Position numbers and translations under genes: made by a program. Below, one piece after another: positions 23,248 through 30,905 of a DNA stretch of 34,861 bases. How positions within the stretch are numbered: the stretch's first letter is position 1; every line of letters starts with the position of its first letter. A model generated the notes under the pieces. That model was not told the DNA's origin and made no database searches. It was given only the letters and a program-made list of their open reading frames with translations. The stretch is from positions 1 through 34,861 of the forward strand of contig CANCOY010000032.1 in NCBI GenBank assembly GCA_947379865.1, read 5' to 3'. The stretch comes from Acetobacteraceae bacterium (lineage in GTDB: Bacteria; Pseudomonadota; Alphaproteobacteria; Zavarziniales; Zavarziniaceae).

Positions 23248-24495
23248 CTAGCCGCGCGTGGCGGCGGTGGGAATCTTGTTGAAGGGCACATCCTTGTCGA
23301 CACGGATGTCGGCCGGTAGGCCCAGCACACGCTCGGCAATGATGTTGCGCAGGATTTCGTCCGTGCCGCCCTCAACCCGGGTGGCGGGCGAGCGCAGCAG
23401 CATGGCCTGGAAGCGCGAAGCCGCCCCTGCGTCGTCATCATTGATGGCGCCTGCCCGGCCCTGCAGGTCGAGGGCGAACATCGCGATTTCCTGCATGGTG
23501 GCACCGGCCACCAGCTTGCCAATGGAGTTCTCTGGCCCCGGGATCTCACCGCGTGAGAGGGCGGAAATGGCGCGCATGCCGGTATACTTCAGGCCCGTGG
23601 TCTTCACCGCCCACTGTGCCAGCTTGGAGCGCACAGACTGGTCCTCGATGGCGAGGCCATCGGCGGTCTCGAGGTTGCTGGCATAGTCGAACAGTTCCGG
23701 GAAGCCCGTGGGCATGCCGGCGCCGATGGACAGACGCTCGTTCATCAGGGTCGTCAGCGACACCTGCCAGCCCTCGCCCACCTTGCCCAGGCGCTGGGCG
23801 TCGGGGATGCGGACATCGGTGAAATAGACCTCGTTGAAGCCAGAGGCGCCATTGGCCTGCTTGATCGGCCGGATCTCGACACCGGGGCTGCGCATGTCGA
23901 GGAAGAACATGGTCAGGCCCTTGTGCTTGGCCACGTTCGGATCGGTGCGGGTGATCAGGATGCCGTAATCGGAATAATGCGCGCCCGAGGTCCAGATCTT
24001 CTGGCCATTGATGACCCAGTCATCGCCATCACGCTCTGCCTTGGTGCGCAGGCCGGCGAGGTCGGAACCACCAGCGGGCTCGGAGAAGAGCTGGCACCAG
24101 ATCTGCTCGCCCGACGCCATGCGGGGCAGCAGGCTGCGCTTCTGTTCTTCGCTGGCATAGGCCATCAGGGTGGGGCCGCACATGCCGTGGCCAATGGTGA
24201 AGAGGAACGAGAGCTGGGCAAACAGGCCCTCTTCCTGCGACCAGATCACGCGCTCGATGGGGGTAACGCCCCGGCCGCCGTATTCCTTGGGCCAATGCAG
24301 GCAGGCCCAGCCGGCCTCAAACTTCTTCTTCTGCCAGGCCCTTGAGGCCTCCACGATGTCAACGCTGCGCAGCGCCACATTGCCAAAGCTGGAATTGGCC
24401 AGTTCGGGCGCCAGGTGCTTGGGCGCATTGGCCGCAAGCCAGGTGCGGACTTCCTGCCGGAACCGGGCTTCTTCTGGGGTATCGTCGAAATTCAT
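23248..24495 (-). CDS. Acyl-CoA dehydrogenase, catalytic-type subunit
   Basis: A 415-residue flavin-dependent acyl-CoA dehydrogenase. The N-terminal helices read FRQEVRTWLAANAPKHL. The FAD/substrate middle domain has WCQLFSEPAGGSDLAGLRTKA and WVINGQKIWTSGAHYSDYGIL. The C-terminal domain contains EGGTDEILRNIIAERVLGLP; Glu375 sits where many family members have the catalytic base. The ATG has AGGAG 7 bases upstream. It lies 34 bases after a second acyl-CoA dehydrogenase gene on the same strand; such pairs often form alpha2beta2 heterotetramers in steroid or long side-chain degradation. The substrate is not known. Confidence 0.94.
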   Translation of the reverse strand: MNFDDTPEEARFRQEVRTWLAANAPKHLAPELANSSFGNVALRSVDIVEASRAWQKKKFEAGWACLHWPKEYGGRGVTPIERVIWSQEEGLFAQLSFLFTIGHGMCGPTLMAYASEEQKRSLLPRMASGEQIWCQLFSEPAGGSDLAGLRTKAERDGDDWVINGQKIWTSGAHYSDYGILITRTDPNVAKHKGLTMFFLDMRSPGVEIRPIKQANGASGFNEVYFTDVRIPDAQRLGKVGEGWQVSLTTLMNERLSIGAGMPTGFPELFDYASNLETADGLAIEDQSVRSKLAQWAVKTTGLKYTGMRAISALSRGEIPGPENSIGKLVAGATMQEIAMFALDLQGRAGAINDDDAGAASRFQAMLLRSPATRVEGGTDEILRNIIAERVLGLPADIRVDKDVPFNKIPTAATRG

Positions 24496-24529
24496 CGAAT
24501 GCTCCTGCTCAAAGTATCCGGTTGGTGGG

Positions 24530-25657
24530 TCAGGCGGCGTTGCGCTTGCGCATGGTGTCGATCAGGCGGTCTTCCCATTCGGAAAGGCTACCCAGAGATA
24601 GTGCGAGCAGATTGGCGCGGCGATAGTGAAGGTGGCAATCAAATTCCCAGGTAAAGCCCATGCCGCCGTGCACCTGGATATTGTTCTTGGCGCAGTGCTG
24701 ATAGGCCTGGATGGCACTGACCCGGGCAGAGGCCGCCGCCACCGGCAGTTCCGCTGCGCCCGTGGCCAGCGCCCAGGCGCCCCAATAAGCGTTGGAGCGC
24801 GCCAGGGTTGCCGACACATACATGTCGGCCAGCATGTGCTTGATGGCCTGGAAGGTGCCGATGGGCCGGCCGAAGGCAAAACGGCCCAGGGCATAATCGC
24901 GCCCCATCTCCAGCGCCCGGTCGGCGCCGCCGATCTGTTCAAAGGCGGTCAGCACGGCGGCGCGGTCGAGCACTTCCGTCAGGATGGTCCAGCCCTCGGA
25001 AGCGGCACCCAGCGGTTCGGCGGCAGCGCCATCGAAGCTGAGCTTTGCCTGGCTGCGGCTGGGGTCGATGGTCTTGAGGGGAGAACGGGTGATGCCCGGC
25101 CCCTTCATGTCAACGAGGTAGAGGCCGATGCCGCGCTCCCCCTCGCCGCTGCCATTGCGGGCGGCCACAATCACGAAATCTGCCACGTCGCCATCCAGCA
25201 CGATGGACTTGACACCGGTCAGCCGACCGGAAACGAACGAGGCCTTGATCGACTTGGGCGTGAGCCGGCCAGTGCCCTCGGCCACGGCCAGGGCGCCAAT
25301 CGCCTCGCCAGCGGCAATGCGCGGCAGCCAGGCCTTTTTCTGGGCATCGCTGCCAGCCGCCTTAAGGAACTCTGCGGCAAGGAAGACGGTGGACGAGAAC
25401 GGCACGGGGGCAAGCGCCCGGCCCATTTCCTCAGCCAGCGCACAAAGCTCAAGATAGCCGGCGCCAACGCCGCCATATTCCTCGGGGATCGCAATACCCA
25501 GAAAGCCCATCTCGGCCAGTCCCTGCCACAGGGCGCGGTCATAGGGCTCGGCGCCTTCAAGGATCACCCGAACCGCCTTTGGCGTGGAGCGCGCATCCAG
25601 AAAGCGCCGCGCCTGGTCCTTCAGTTCTTTCTGTTCGTCCGAGAAATCAAAATTCAT
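24530..25657 (-). CDS. Acyl-CoA dehydrogenase, probable partner subunit
   Basis: A 375-residue acyl-CoA dehydrogenase-family protein that starts MNFDFSDEQKELKDQARRFLDA. The middle domain has SIVLDGDVADFVIVAARNGSG in place of the usual GxxxxTNG segment. The C-terminal helices (FGRPIGTFQAIKHMLADMYV and QVHGGMGFTWEFDCHLHYRRA) carry the FAD-binding Arg-Phe-Gly-type motif but have no EGGT-like glutamate. This is the pattern of the less active subunit in heterotetrameric enzymes, and the next gene encodes the partner with the glutamate. AAGGA lies about 11 bases before the ATG. No direct spacing to the RES gene: 96 bases and a terminator lie between. Confidence 0.92.
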   Translation of the reverse strand: MNFDFSDEQKELKDQARRFLDARSTPKAVRVILEGAEPYDRALWQGLAEMGFLGIAIPEEYGGVGAGYLELCALAEEMGRALAPVPFSSTVFLAAEFLKAAGSDAQKKAWLPRIAAGEAIGALAVAEGTGRLTPKSIKASFVSGRLTGVKSIVLDGDVADFVIVAARNGSGEGERGIGLYLVDMKGPGITRSPLKTIDPSRSQAKLSFDGAAAEPLGAASEGWTILTEVLDRAAVLTAFEQIGGADRALEMGRDYALGRFAFGRPIGTFQAIKHMLADMYVSATLARSNAYWGAWALATGAAELPVAAASARVSAIQAYQHCAKNNIQVHGGMGFTWEFDCHLHYRRANLLALSLGSLSEWEDRLIDTMRKRNAA

Positions 25658-25753
25658 GGCCCCGGTTTCCTTCCCTGCATCTCATTGGCGCTTTGCCCGG
25701 CATCCTAAGCCGCCCGGCGCACGGCGCAAGGCGGGGTCCATCAGACGTTGCCA

Positions 25754-26236
25754 TCAAGAGATAAAAAGCCGCTTGTCCCACCAGAGCGGCTGATGCAGGC
25801 CGGGACGTATCCGGGCGGCGTCCGGGTGCTTCGGGTTGATAAGGACATTTTGTTCGATACGGGCAACAAGGCTTGGCACAAAGAGCACCGCCGACCGCAT
25901 CTGATCATACCATGCTGCCCCAAATGCCGAGGCAACTACCGTGTCTTCTCGATGCCAGTCAGGATGATGGTCCGCCGAGAAAACCTCATAGGTGACGCCT
26001 GCGGGAATGCTGATCTCGATGAAGTGCTGTCGCGCCGGGATTTGGCCGTTTCCATGCGCCAGCATCTCCAGCATCGCAGTGGAGAGATGGCGCGACGCGT
26101 AAATTATAGGCGCTGCTGCGGTGTTCCACCGCCCGGGGAATAGTTGTGCCCCCGTTGGATCATAAATCGGGTATCGGCCAGTCGGATCACCAATCCGGTA
26201 GGCAAGCAATGCGTGAGGAAGGCCTTGGGCAGTCAA
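25754..26236 (-). CDS. RES-family NAD+-degrading toxin of a RES/Xre module
   Basis: A 160-residue RES-domain protein. Characterised Res toxins degrade NAD+ and have an ADP-ribosyltransferase-like fold. The name-giving residues are in family context: Arg14 (AYRIGDP), GGRWN-like PGRWNTA with Arg36, IIYASRHLSTAMLEML with Glu57, and FVPS with Ser122. The start is read as TTG at 26236, overlapping the antitoxin TGA (TTGA), with GGAAG 6 bases upstream; no ATG precedes the conserved AYR block in frame. The antitoxin gene is upstream in the same transcript, the usual order for Xre/RES. The base composition is lower in GC than the flanks, consistent with later acquisition. No frameshift or missing motif is visible. 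Confidence 0.9.
   Translation of the reverse strand: MTAQGLPHALLAYRIGDPTGRYPIYDPTGAQLFPGRWNTAAAPIIYASRHLSTAMLEMLAHGNGQIPARQHFIEISIPAGVTYEVFSADHHPDWHREDTVVASAFGAAWYDQMRSAVLFVPSLVARIEQNVLINPKHPDAARIRPGLHQPLWWDKRLFIS
25762..25791 (-). terminator. Intrinsic terminator overlapping the end of the RES toxin gene
   Basis: On the minus strand AGCCGCT and AGCGGCT form a perfect 7-bp stem around an 11-base loop, followed by TTTTTATCT. The stem and T-run are inside the last twelve codons of the RES gene, whose stop is at 25754. It would end the toxin-antitoxin transcript and insulate the acyl-CoA dehydrogenase genes downstream. Confidence 0.75.
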
Positions 26237-26658
26237 GCAGCACTTCCATAAAGCAGGCGACCGAGAATGTTCTCAACAAGCCTGGCTCCCGCTTCACCGG
26301 ACAAGGCAACATCGAGAGGGCTTTCCCCCGCCAGCATGGGATGGGGACGTGTGATGAAAGTGCGCGTAGCCTCCTCATCGTCAAAGATTTCAAGCCCGAT
26401 TGACCAGAGCCTGCCGATCCGCACCACCAGTTCACTTTCTATCTGGCTAAGGGGCTGCCCAGCATTCTTTCGGCGCGCAAAGGTTGCCTTCTTGACGATG
26501 CGATACTTGAAGCTGCTGTCGTCGGGCGCAACATGCGCAGAAAGCTGGGCAAGGGACTTTAGGGGCAATCCCTCGCGAACCTTGAGGACAAAACCCATGG
26601 TCGAATTGCCAACCGGATCAAGGGAAAAAGGCTCATCCTTGCGTGCAGATTTAACCAT
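26233..26658 (-). CDS. Xre/MbcA/ParS-family antitoxin of the RES module
   Basis: A 141-residue antitoxin with an N-terminal Xre-like helix-turn-helix region (about residues 22-75, GFVLKVREGLPLKSLAQLSAHVAPDDSSFKYRIV) and a C-terminal DUF2384 toxin-binding domain (about 80-140). The latter shows IGRLWSIGLEIFDDEEATRTFITRPHPMLAGESPLDVALSGEAGARLVENILGRL, whose P-HPxLxGxxPLD motif is diagnostic. It neutralises the RES toxin and represses its own promoter. The ATG at 26658 has AGGAGG 8 bases upstream, and a palindromic operator with an embedded -10 box lies directly before it. One hand-counted stretch, 26461-26520, has 31 G+C of 60, against 40 of 60 at 27961-28020 in the flank. Confidence 0.92.
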   Translation of the reverse strand: MVKSARKDEPFSLDPVGNSTMGFVLKVREGLPLKSLAQLSAHVAPDDSSFKYRIVKKATFARRKNAGQPLSQIESELVVRIGRLWSIGLEIFDDEEATRTFITRPHPMLAGESPLDVALSGEAGARLVENILGRLLYGSAA

Positions 26659-26670
26659 CGTCGCGACCTC

Positions 26671-26714
26671 CTCGCATGGGACTTATTATAGCCCCATGCG
26701 AGGCTGACGGGCAA
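26671..26714 (-). promoter_or_regulatory. Promoter and palindromic operator of the Xre/RES module
   Basis: A perfect 10-bp inverted repeat, CTCGCATGGG (26671-26680) and CCCATGCGAG (26693-26702), is separated by 12 bases. The minus-strand -10 box TATAAT (26685-26690) lies inside the spacer, with TTGCCC 18 bases further upstream as a -35. Repressor bound to the repeat would block RNA polymerase, which fits autoregulation by the Xre antitoxin whose ATG is 13 bases downstream of the repeat. Confidence 0.88.
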
Positions 26715-26728
26715 ACAATCTCTGGGCC

Positions 26729-28480
26729 TTACCCCCCGTTCGCCGGGGCAAGGGCCTGGATTTCTTCGCGCAGGATGTTCTTAAGGGTTTTGCCATTGGC
26801 GTTCTTGGGCAGTTCCACTGTGCGGATGTCGATGCGCACCGGCACCTTGTAGGAGGCGAGGCGTTGGGCGACGTGGCTGCGCAACTCTGCCTCACTCACG
26901 GCCACGCCTGGCTTCACCTGGACCACGGCACCCACTTCCTCGCCCAGCACGCGGTGGGGAATGCCGACGATGGCGGCGTCAACCACGGCGGGATGGGCAA
27001 AGAGCACGTCTTCGATCTCCACCGAATAGATATTCTCGCCGCCACGGATCACCATGTCCTTGGCGCGGTCGAGGAGATAGACAAAGCCATCCTCGTCCAT
27101 GCGCACGATGTCGCCTGAATGGAACCAGCCATCCACAATGGCCTTGGCGGTGGCATCTGGCTTGTTCCAATAGGCCTTGATGACATTGGGACCTTTAATC
27201 AGCAGTTCGCCGATCTCGCCCGTGGCCACATCGCGGCCCTCGGCATCGACCACCCGCAGATCGCAGACGGGCACGGCAATGCCGACGCTTTCCGGCCTTG
27301 CCAGATAGTCTTCCGCGCTGTTGGCGGTGGAAACCGATGAGGTTTCAGTAAGGCCATAGCCCTGCCCCGGCCAGACGCTGGGGAAGAGTTCGCGCACCTT
27401 GCGGGTCAACTCCGGCGCCGCCGCAGCGCCGCCATAGCCAATGGAATCAAGGCTGCTGATGTCGCGGGTGGCAAAGTCGGGGGATTCGATGACCTGCCAG
27501 ACCATGCTGGGCACACCGACAAAGCCGTTGATGCGCTCGCGCTCGACCAGTTCCAGGGCGTGTTCGGCATTCCACTTGTGCATCAGGATCAGGCGGGTGC
27601 CCGTTGCCATGGTGGGGATCATCATGGAATGGCAGCCGGTGACATGGAAGAACGGTACGGGCAGCAGGTTGGTGCGCTGGGGCGCAGCGGGATCCGCCAC
27701 CGGCAGGGCCTCACCCCGGCGCACCAGGGCACGCATCGCACCAAAGGTGATGGAAATCAGGTTCGACATCACATTGCGGTGGGTGCCAAGCGCGCCCTTG
27801 GGCTTGCCCGTGGTGCCGGAGGTATAGAGGATCGTGGCGTCATCGTCCGGGTGGAGATTGGGATCAGGCAGATTACCTTCTGGCAGGCTGGCCCAGCTGG
27901 CCAGCGGCCCAATCAGATCATCAAGGGCCAGCGCCGGCCCCAGCAGATTGCGCGGCGTACGAACCGCCACCACGGCCGCAAGGTCGAGATTGCCGAGATG
28001 GGGGATCAGCCGTTCCAGCCGCTCGCCGTCCACCACAACCACACGGGCGCCCGAATCTGCCAGCGCATATTCCAGATCCGGCCCCGTGCCCCAGGCATTG
28101 ATGGGCACCACCACCGCGCCAATGGCCGCCGCCGCCCAGAAGGCAAGCGGCCATTCGGGGTAATTGCGCATGATCACAGCCACCCGGTCGCCCCGGGCCA
28201 CGCCAAAGCGCTCAACGAATATCTGCCCCAGGGCCGACGCAGCGCGGTGGAAGGCGCCATAGGTCAGCCGGTCGCCTTCATAGACCAGAAATTCGCGCTC
28301 ACCCCACTGGGTCGTCATGTCAAAGATGGCGCGCAGATGGGGCACGGCCTGCTTGTAGACCCGGGTGGGGATCCCCCGCACCTCGACAGTCTCCATCTCG
28401 AAGGGCATGCCCGGGGCGCTCAGGGTCGCGCGGGTCTCTTCGATGGTGGCGGCGGGCCAGGTTTGTGCGGCTTGGGTCAT
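26729..28480 (-). CDS. AMP-forming acyl-CoA synthetase (fatty-acid/acyl-CoA ligase family)
   Basis: A 583-residue ANL-superfamily ligase that activates a carboxylic acid with ATP and couples it to CoA. The signature motifs are ILYTSGTTGKPKGA (P-loop), GYGLTETSS, GWFHSGDIVR, and the C-terminal LPKNANGKTLKN containing the catalytic lysine. The N-terminal part (TLSAPGMPFEMETVEVRGIPTRVY) resembles long-chain FadD-like members, but the acyl group cannot be deduced. GGAGG stands about 8 bases before the ATG. It is transcribed toward the RES/Xre module and the acyl-CoA dehydrogenase pair; together the ligase and dehydrogenases could perform the first steps of degradation of one substrate. A palindrome sits in its promoter region. 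Confidence 0.93.
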   Translation of the reverse strand: MTQAAQTWPAATIEETRATLSAPGMPFEMETVEVRGIPTRVYKQAVPHLRAIFDMTTQWGEREFLVYEGDRLTYGAFHRAASALGQIFVERFGVARGDRVAVIMRNYPEWPLAFWAAAAIGAVVVPINAWGTGPDLEYALADSGARVVVVDGERLERLIPHLGNLDLAAVVAVRTPRNLLGPALALDDLIGPLASWASLPEGNLPDPNLHPDDDATILYTSGTTGKPKGALGTHRNVMSNLISITFGAMRALVRRGEALPVADPAAPQRTNLLPVPFFHVTGCHSMMIPTMATGTRLILMHKWNAEHALELVERERINGFVGVPSMVWQVIESPDFATRDISSLDSIGYGGAAAAPELTRKVRELFPSVWPGQGYGLTETSSVSTANSAEDYLARPESVGIAVPVCDLRVVDAEGRDVATGEIGELLIKGPNVIKAYWNKPDATAKAIVDGWFHSGDIVRMDEDGFVYLLDRAKDMVIRGGENIYSVEIEDVLFAHPAVVDAAIVGIPHRVLGEEVGAVVQVKPGVAVSEAELRSHVAQRLASYKVPVRIDIRTVELPKNANGKTLKNILREEIQALAPANGG

Positions 28481-28553
28481 GGGTGTTCCTCCGGGGTGGC
28501 GCCCGCTCTCCCCCGCCCTGGCAAGGTGGGGTGGCCGGCGTCCGTCATGGGGC

Positions 28554-28570
28554 GTCGCACGGGGTGCGAC
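28554..28570. promoter_or_regulatory. Inverted repeat between divergent ligase and SDR genes (possible operator)
   Basis: GTCGCAC (28554-28560) and GTGCGAC (28564-28570) are exact reverse complements with a 3-base GGG centre. The site is 73 bases upstream of the acyl-CoA ligase start and 124 bases before the SDR start. A dyad in a divergent intergenic region is a usual regulator site, for example of TetR-type repressors, but no such gene is in the window. Confidence 0.45.
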
Positions 28571-28694
28571 CTCGGGTTGATTGTGCCCCGGGACGGGGGG
28601 CCGTGGTCAATCCTCCGTTGAGTGCCGCCGGCATGGATTCCTGACGCCTTGGCTGATACACGGGGAGCGAGGTGAAACACGGGAAGGAAACGAC

Positions 28695-29477
28695 ATGGGC
28701 AAGCCATTGGAAGGTCGGGTCGCGCTGGTCAGCGGCGGCAGCCGGGGCATCGGGCGGGCGATTGCGCTGAAACTGGCGCAGGATGGGGCCGATGTCGCCA
28801 TCAACTATCGCCGCGAGGCCGACGCCGCTGCCGAGATCGTGGCAGAGATCGCGGCACTGGGCCGCAAGGCCCGCGCCTATGCCGCCTCGGTGGACGATAT
28901 CGCCGCCTGCCGGGCCATGGTGGACCAGGCCGTGGCGGATTTCGGCACCATCGACCTCTTGGTGAACAACGCCGGCATCGCCAGCCGGGGCCGCTCCGTG
29001 GCCGAAACCGACCCGTCGGAAATTGTTCGCGTGGTTGCCACCCACGCCTTTGGCGCCTTCAACCTGAGCCATCTGGTGCTGCCCCACATGATGCGGGCGC
29101 CCCGTGGCGACATCATCATGATCTCCAGCATCGCCGCCCGGCAGCTGCAGCCCTTTGGCGCCCCCTACAACATGGCCAAGGCCGCCATCGAGGCGCTGGG
29201 CGATACCCTGGCGAAAGAAGTCAACAACAAGCCCATCTACGTCAACGTCGTTGGCCCCGGCCTGACCGTGACCGACATGGGCGAGCGGCTGGCCAAGGCA
29301 ACGGCCGGTGTGGGCGCCATCGGTGAACTCGATGCGGTAATGCCCTTTGGCCATGTCTGCTCGGCCGAGGAAGTGGCCAATGTGGTGGCCTTTCTCTGCT
29401 CGCCGGCCAACAGCTATGTTACCGGCCAGCACATCTATCTCGACGGCGCCCGTGTCGGCGGCCTGCCCAGGAGCTGA
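28695..29477 (+). CDS. Short-chain dehydrogenase/reductase (FabG-like)
   Basis: A 260-residue classical SDR. The cofactor loop is SGGSRGIG (13-20), NNAG is at 91-94, Ser145 lies in MISSIA, and Tyr158/Lys162 form the YxxxK pair (YNMAK). NYRREADAAAE after the second strand suggests NADP(H) use. Members with this pattern include 3-oxoacyl-ACP/CoA reductases and other alcohol oxidoreductases; the substrate is unknown. ATG 28695 has GGGAAGG about 8 bases upstream; the frame open from 28581 is intergenic. It is followed 5 bases later by a zinc alcohol dehydrogenase, suggesting an oxidoreductase operon divergent from the acyl-CoA ligase. Confidence 0.93.
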   Translation: MGKPLEGRVALVSGGSRGIGRAIALKLAQDGADVAINYRREADAAAEIVAEIAALGRKARAYAASVDDIAACRAMVDQAVADFGTIDLLVNNAGIASRGRSVAETDPSEIVRVVATHAFGAFNLSHLVLPHMMRAPRGDIIMISSIAARQLQPFGAPYNMAKAAIEALGDTLAKEVNNKPIYVNVVGPGLTVTDMGERLAKATAGVGAIGELDAVMPFGHVCSAEEVANVVAFLCSPANSYVTGQHIYLDGARVGGLPRS

Positions 29478-29482
29478 GACCC

Positions 29483-30520
29483 ATGAAGGCACTTCTCTAC
29501 AAGGGCCCGCGCGACATCGCTTATGAGACCTTCGCCGACCCTATGCTGATGGATGATCGCGACGCCATTGTGCGGATGGAGCGTTGCGGCATCTGCGGCA
29601 GCGACCTGCACATCTACCATGGCGAGGGGTTCAGCCGGGACCTGGGCTTTTGTGTTGGCCACGAAGCCATTGGCGAGGTGGTGGAAATCGGCCGGGGCGT
29701 GCGCCGCCTGAAGGTGGGCGACAAGGTGATGCTGTCGGCCGCCGTGGGCTGTGGCGCCTGTGCCTCGTGCCTGGCCGGCAACGTCAACCGCTGCGCCAAC
29801 AATGCCGCTGGCTGCTATGGGCTGAGCCATGCACTGGAGGGCTGCCAGGCCGAAGGCATCCGCGTGCCCGCCGCCGACACCAACGCCTGGGTGATTCCCG
29901 AAGGGATCTCGCCCGATCAGGCCCTGATGCTGACGGACAATCTGCCTACCGCCTATTTTGGCTGCAAGAATGCCGGCATCGGCCCCGGCCAGGACGTGGC
30001 CGTGGTCGGCCTTGGCCCCATCGGGCTGATGGCGGTGGAGGCGGCCTTTGTGCTGGGCGCCGCGCGGGTTTTCGCCGTTGATCTGGTGCCGGAACGCCGC
30101 GCCATTGCGGCCGGCCTTGGCGCCATCGCCCTTGACCCGGCGACAGCGGTGGAGGAAGTGCGCGCCGCCACCCGTGGCCGGCTGGCGGATTGTGCTGTCG
30201 AGGCCGTGGGGGCGGATGCCACCATTACGCTGGCCATGAAGCTGGTGGGCCGCCAGGGCACCGTCTCAGTCGTGGGCGTCAACCAGAGCAGGGATTTTTC
30301 CTTCCCCATGGGCCTTGCCTTCATGAAGAGCCTGACCTTCCGCATTGGCACCTGTTCCGTGCCAGAGCACTGGCCGGAACTGGTGCCCCTGATCCAGGCT
30401 GGCCGCCTGCACCCGGAACGCTTTGTGACCCATGAAATGCCCTTGTCACAGGGGGCAGAGGCCTATCAACTGTTTGACGCACGCCGCGCCGGCGCCCTGA
30501 AGATGGTGCTGACACCCTAA
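29483..30520 (+). CDS. Zinc-dependent alcohol dehydrogenase (medium-chain MDR family)
   Basis: A 345-residue zinc-containing dehydrogenase. The catalytic zinc site shows Cys38 (CGICGSD) and His60-Glu61 (GHE). A structural zinc lobe has four cysteines at 90, 93, 96 and 104 (CGACASC and NVNRC). The Rossmann loop is GLGPIG (176-181) and FAVDLVPERR after it suggests NAD(H). This subgroup includes theonine-dehydrogenase-like and formaldehyde-dehydrogenase-like enzymes, but the substrate cannot be fixed. It starts 5 bases after the SDR stop with GGAG upstream; a small hypothetical gene follows 16 bases later on the same strand. Confidence 0.94.
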   Translation: MKALLYKGPRDIAYETFADPMLMDDRDAIVRMERCGICGSDLHIYHGEGFSRDLGFCVGHEAIGEVVEIGRGVRRLKVGDKVMLSAAVGCGACASCLAGNVNRCANNAAGCYGLSHALEGCQAEGIRVPAADTNAWVIPEGISPDQALMLTDNLPTAYFGCKNAGIGPGQDVAVVGLGPIGLMAVEAAFVLGAARVFAVDLVPERRAIAAGLGAIALDPATAVEEVRAATRGRLADCAVEAVGADATITLAMKLVGRQGTVSVVGVNQSRDFSFPMGLAFMKSLTFRIGTCSVPEHWPELVPLIQAGRLHPERFVTHEMPLSQGAEAYQLFDARRAGALKMVLTP

Positions 30521-30536
30521 TCAAAAGGGAGAGAGG

Positions 30537-30905
30537 ATGGCGCCACCCACGGTCTCCAAGGGCAAGCTGCGCAAGGTGTTGCGCCGGATCGAGCGCGCCC
30601 GCACCGAGGCTGAGGCAGCGCCTGAGGAGGCACGCCTGTCCGAGTGGGAGGCCGACTATCTGGGCAGCGTGGAGACCCGCCTCGACACTTATGGCGCCGC
30701 CTTCCGCGACCCCTCCCTCGGCCGGCCGGGGGAACCCTTGTCGAACCTGCAGAAACGCAAGCTCGACGAGATCGACGCCAAGCTCAAGGGCGAGACCAGG
30801 CGGCAGCCCATGGTATCGGCAACCAAGGGCGCGCCGCCAAAGGGATCGGGTCTGATGCGCCGCACCCCCTTGCGACAACGCAAGCCCGGGCAGGGCTCAG
30901 CCTAG
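30537..30905 (+). CDS. Small charged hypothetical protein
   Basis: A 122-residue, strongly basic and charged protein, mostly predicted helical. No family is recognised with confidence. Its middle part reads LSEWEADYLGSVETRLDTYGAAF and LSNLQKRKLDEIDAKLKG, and the C-terminus is a disordered basic tail rich in Arg, Lys, Pro and Gly. There is no signal peptide or membrane segment. GGGAGAGAGG directly precedes the ATG, and it is 16 bases after the alcohol dehydrogenase stop, so it is likely the last gene of that operon. The basic tail suggests nucleic-acid binding, which is inference. The final 9 bases overlap the end of prmB on the other strand. Confidence 0.7.
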   Translation: MAPPTVSKGKLRKVLRRIERARTEAEAAPEEARLSEWEADYLGSVETRLDTYGAAFRDPSLGRPGEPLSNLQKRKLDEIDAKLKGETRRQPMVSATKGAPPKGSGLMRRTPLRQRKPGQGSA

